Part shown: positions 29,107 to 30,945 of the stretch, in pieces
Layout: every line of letters begins with the position of its first letter
How positions within the stretch are numbered: position 1 is the first letter of the stretch
Source: CAZUTK01 sp964623265
Lineage (GTDB): Bacteria; Electryoneota; B3-LCP
Length of the DNA stretch: 30,945 nucleotides
Assembly (NCBI GenBank): GCA_964623265.1
Contig: CAZUTK010000035.1
Span: forward strand, 1-30,945
Direction: 5' to 3'
Notes under the pieces: model-generated
Database searches by the model: none
What the model saw: only the letters and a program-made list of their open reading frames with translations
Told to the model about the DNA's origin: nothing
Translations under genes and position numbers: made by a program

Positions 29107-30945
29107 CTATTTCAGGAAGATCATCTTCTCCGTCGCCGTGAAGGCGCCGGCAGTCAGGCGGCATAGATAGACGCCTGACGGTAACTGCGAAGCGTCGAAG
29201 ACGATCTCGTAGTGACCGGCTTCATACCAGCCGTCCGCCGCTTTCGTAACCAATGCGCCGGAGATGCTGTAAATGCCGAGTTCCACGCGGGATGCCTGCG
29301 GCAGAGCAAATCCGATCGTCGTCTTCGGATTGAACGGATTGGGATGAGCTTTTTCCAGAATGTAACCGTTCGGCAGATCTCCCGTCGCGAACAGCGAAGG
29401 ATCTTGGAAGCTCTCGCCGTCATTCTCCCAGCTCGACACCGGAATCCCGTCGCCGGTTGCGGATTTCTGGAACGGGAAGCTGTCGCTGTCCCAGATCGTC
29501 CCCGGATAATCTCCGACGTACCCGTTGTAGAAATAGTTCCCGCTGGGAGCGCTGCCCGGGACGTTCTGCGTGCGCTGGCGGCTGATGGTCATGGAACCCG
29601 GCAGCGTCAGCGCGATCGGTCCTAAGACGGGTCCGTAACTACTCCCGTTTGGCAGGGTAACCATACACCATCCATCCACGGACTGAGGCGTCGTGCCGGT
29701 GTTGGTGACGGCGATGTTGAAGTTGAACGATCCGCCCGTCGCCGGAATGACGATGGGTGGGTTGATCGGAGTCAGCGTGATCGTCACCGGCGGCGCCGCA
29801 GGCGCGAACCAGTTCACGATCGCCTGCATCACCTGCCAGCGAGTATAGGTGCCGTTCTGCCCGCTGATGGCTTCGAAGGGGATGGAGAAGAAGACCAGCT
29901 TCTCGTTGTTCCCGCCTTCGTAGGTCAGCCCGCCGCGCCAGGTGGAACCCTGATAAATCAGCGCTTCGCTGGCGGGCGCTAGAACGGTGATCCCGTCCGG
30001 GTTGGTCGCCGATCCGGATCCCGAACCGCCGGCGTTGCAGTCCAGTGTCATCCCGTTGGTCACGGGATTCCCCGCCACGCCGTTGAGCACCCGGATCTGC
30101 GTGTTGGCGATGCCGTAGTTGGCGTGCAGCACGTTGTGCAGAAAGTCAGGGGCGATGGTGTTCAGCGATTGGGCGATATTCTGGCCGGTGAGGAAGAGCT
30201 TTCCGCCGCCGTTCAGATACGCCTGAATCAAATTCTGCTCCTCCGTGCTGAACACGCTTGTGGAGACAAAGCCGGTGAACCAGACCATCATCGGGTATCC
30301 GGTGATCGTCGCCTGCGGCGGCACTCCGGAAGCATTGATGTCCCAGTATTCGTAAATCAAGTCCAAGCTGTCCAATACCGGGATGTAGTAGTTTTCGAAG
30401 ACTCCCTGTCCATCATCGTCCACCAGCAGGATATCCGGCCAGCCGATGTAGATGGGAATATCTACATCAAACACCGTCTGCTGCGGATCCGCCACCACGT
30501 GCAGGTGCAGCGAAGACGGGTGCGGCAATGCTGTGGAATTGACGCTGAATTGGAATGGCGTCGTGTTCGTCGCTGTGCCGCCGTTGGGGATGTTGGGGAA
30601 GTTCACCGTCGGCGTCACAAACGTCAACGTCGGGTCCGTCGAGCTCAAGGTTCCAACGACGTTCGTGGCGGTCTGGTACGCCTCCTGATTGCCCAGAGTG
30701 ATGAACATCGAGGCGGTTTCCCCGGGCTCCGCTCTGCCGTCGTTGTTCCCGTTGTCCTGAAGAGTATAGCTCACATAGTAAAGTCCCGGGAAGTTCACCG
30801 GAACCTGCTCGCAGTGGGACTGAATCACTTCCTTGGTCGTGTTGTTCTGCACGAAGCAGGCGATGTCCAGATTGGCTATTTGCCAGGAAGGACTCAGAGC
30901 GATGGTCGCGGTGTGATGCACGGTGTCGTTCGGTGCGGCGCTGAA
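29107..30945 (-). CDS. Large secreted protein with GAT-like domain, Ig-like module and T9SS sorting domain (5-prime end outside the window)
   Basis: At least 612 residues; the frame is open to the right edge and the signal peptide is not seen. The N-terminal visible part (NLDIACFVQNNTTKEVIQ) resembles the end of an Omp28-type domain (tentative). Next comes a beta-sandwich region (NNDGRAEPGETASMFITLGN). A class I glutamine-amidotransferase-like region follows (ILLVDDDGQGVFENYYIPVL, then LIQAYLNGGGKLFLTGQNI) without an evident catalytic triad. After it are the Ig/CARDB-like module also found in the M23 protein and a T9SS domain (HPNPFNPKTTIGF through EKMIFLK). It is a cell-surface or released protein of unknown activity. 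Confidence 0.82.
   Translation of the reverse strand, partial: FSAAPNDTVHHTATIALSPSWQIANLDIACFVQNNTTKEVIQSHCEQVPVNFPGLYYVSYTLQDNGNNDGRAEPGETASMFITLGNQEAYQTATNVVGTLSSTDPTLTFVTPTVNFPNIPNGGTATNTTPFQFSVNSTALPHPSSLHLHVVADPQQTVFDVDIPIYIGWPDILLVDDDGQGVFENYYIPVLDSLDLIYEYWDINASGVPPQATITGYPMMVWFTGFVSTSVFSTEEQNLIQAYLNGGGKLFLTGQNIAQSLNTIAPDFLHNVLHANYGIANTQIRVLNGVAGNPVTNGMTLDCNAGGSGSGSATNPDGITVLAPASEALIYQGSTWRGGLTYEGGNNEKLVFFSIPFEAISGQNGTYTRWQVMQAIVNWFAPAAPPVTITLTPINPPIVIPATGGSFNFNIAVTNTGTTPQSVDGWCMVTLPNGSSYGPVLGPIALTLPGSMTISRQRTQNVPGSAPSGNYFYNGYVGDYPGTIWDSDSFPFQKSATGDGIPVSSWENDGESFQDPSLFATGDLPNGYILEKAHPNPFNPKTTIGFALPQASRVELGIYSISGALVTKAADGWYEAGHYEIVFDASQLPSGVYLCRLTAGAFTATEKMIFLK

Noticed and set aside
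1..30945. Insertion sequences, prophage genes, integrases or CRISPR arrays
   Set aside because: No transposase, integrase or phage-like product and no regularly spaced repeats were found on either strand.

Overview
The window suggests a bacterium of the FCB (Fibrobacteres-Chlorobi-Bacteroidetes) superphylum, or one of the candidate phyla around it. Three secreted proteins end in the type IX secretion (T9SS) sorting domain with its PNPFNP signature. A solitary lipoprotein beta-propeller lies behind a cobalamin riboswitch, and sigma70-type promoters of the TTGACA-17-TATATT type recur. The DNA is GC-rich by eye and TGA, TAA and TAG all serve as ordinary stops. I see no insertion sequence, prophage or CRISPR array. 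The species cannot be named from this sequence.

Layout. 1-3340: the end of a threonine/serine dehydratase, a TrmA/RlmD-type RNA uracil methyltransferase, a lone PIN-domain protein with its terminator, and a MarC-family membrane protein. 3391-4828: promoter, cobalamin riboswitch, intrinsic terminator and a BtuG-like surface lipoprotein. 4861-5018: elongator tRNA-Met with its own promoter and terminator. 5024-16967: a long co-directional signalling and electron-transfer locus. 17146-18651: a T9SS beta-helix protein split by an in-frame TGA. 18780-21648 (minus strand): HAD-like protein, HypA, HypB and a secreted propeller. 21849-26037: Lon, EngB and a solitary 2-hydroxyacyl-CoA dehydratase-family protein. 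26197-30945: a secreted propeller protein overlapping a T9SS M23 peptidase, then a convergent, partial T9SS protein.

The most interesting part is 5090-16967. It opens with a sigma54 activator whose N-terminus is an arsenate-reductase-like domain that keeps the three cysteines of thioredoxin-coupled ArsC. Next come a small unknown protein, a macrodomain protein, a NarI/DsrM-like membrane cytochrome b and a DsrK/HdrD-like iron-sulfur protein fused to a response-regulator receiver domain. A histidine kinase with two cysteine-motif PAS domains and a stand-alone receiver with the same unusual C-terminal motif as the fused one follow. A DcaP-like porin and a chemoreceptor with another cysteine-motif PAS complete the row. 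My inference is that this is a thiol/redox-sensing respiratory module in which a quinone-linked disulfide-reductase-like complex is itself a phosphorelay target. A 14-base direct repeat, a palindrome and a sigma54-like promoter lie between the activator gene and the operon, and a near-copy of the repeat lies before the activator gene, which suggests activation of the operon and autoregulation.

All functional statements rest on motif recognition by eye; no database search was possible.
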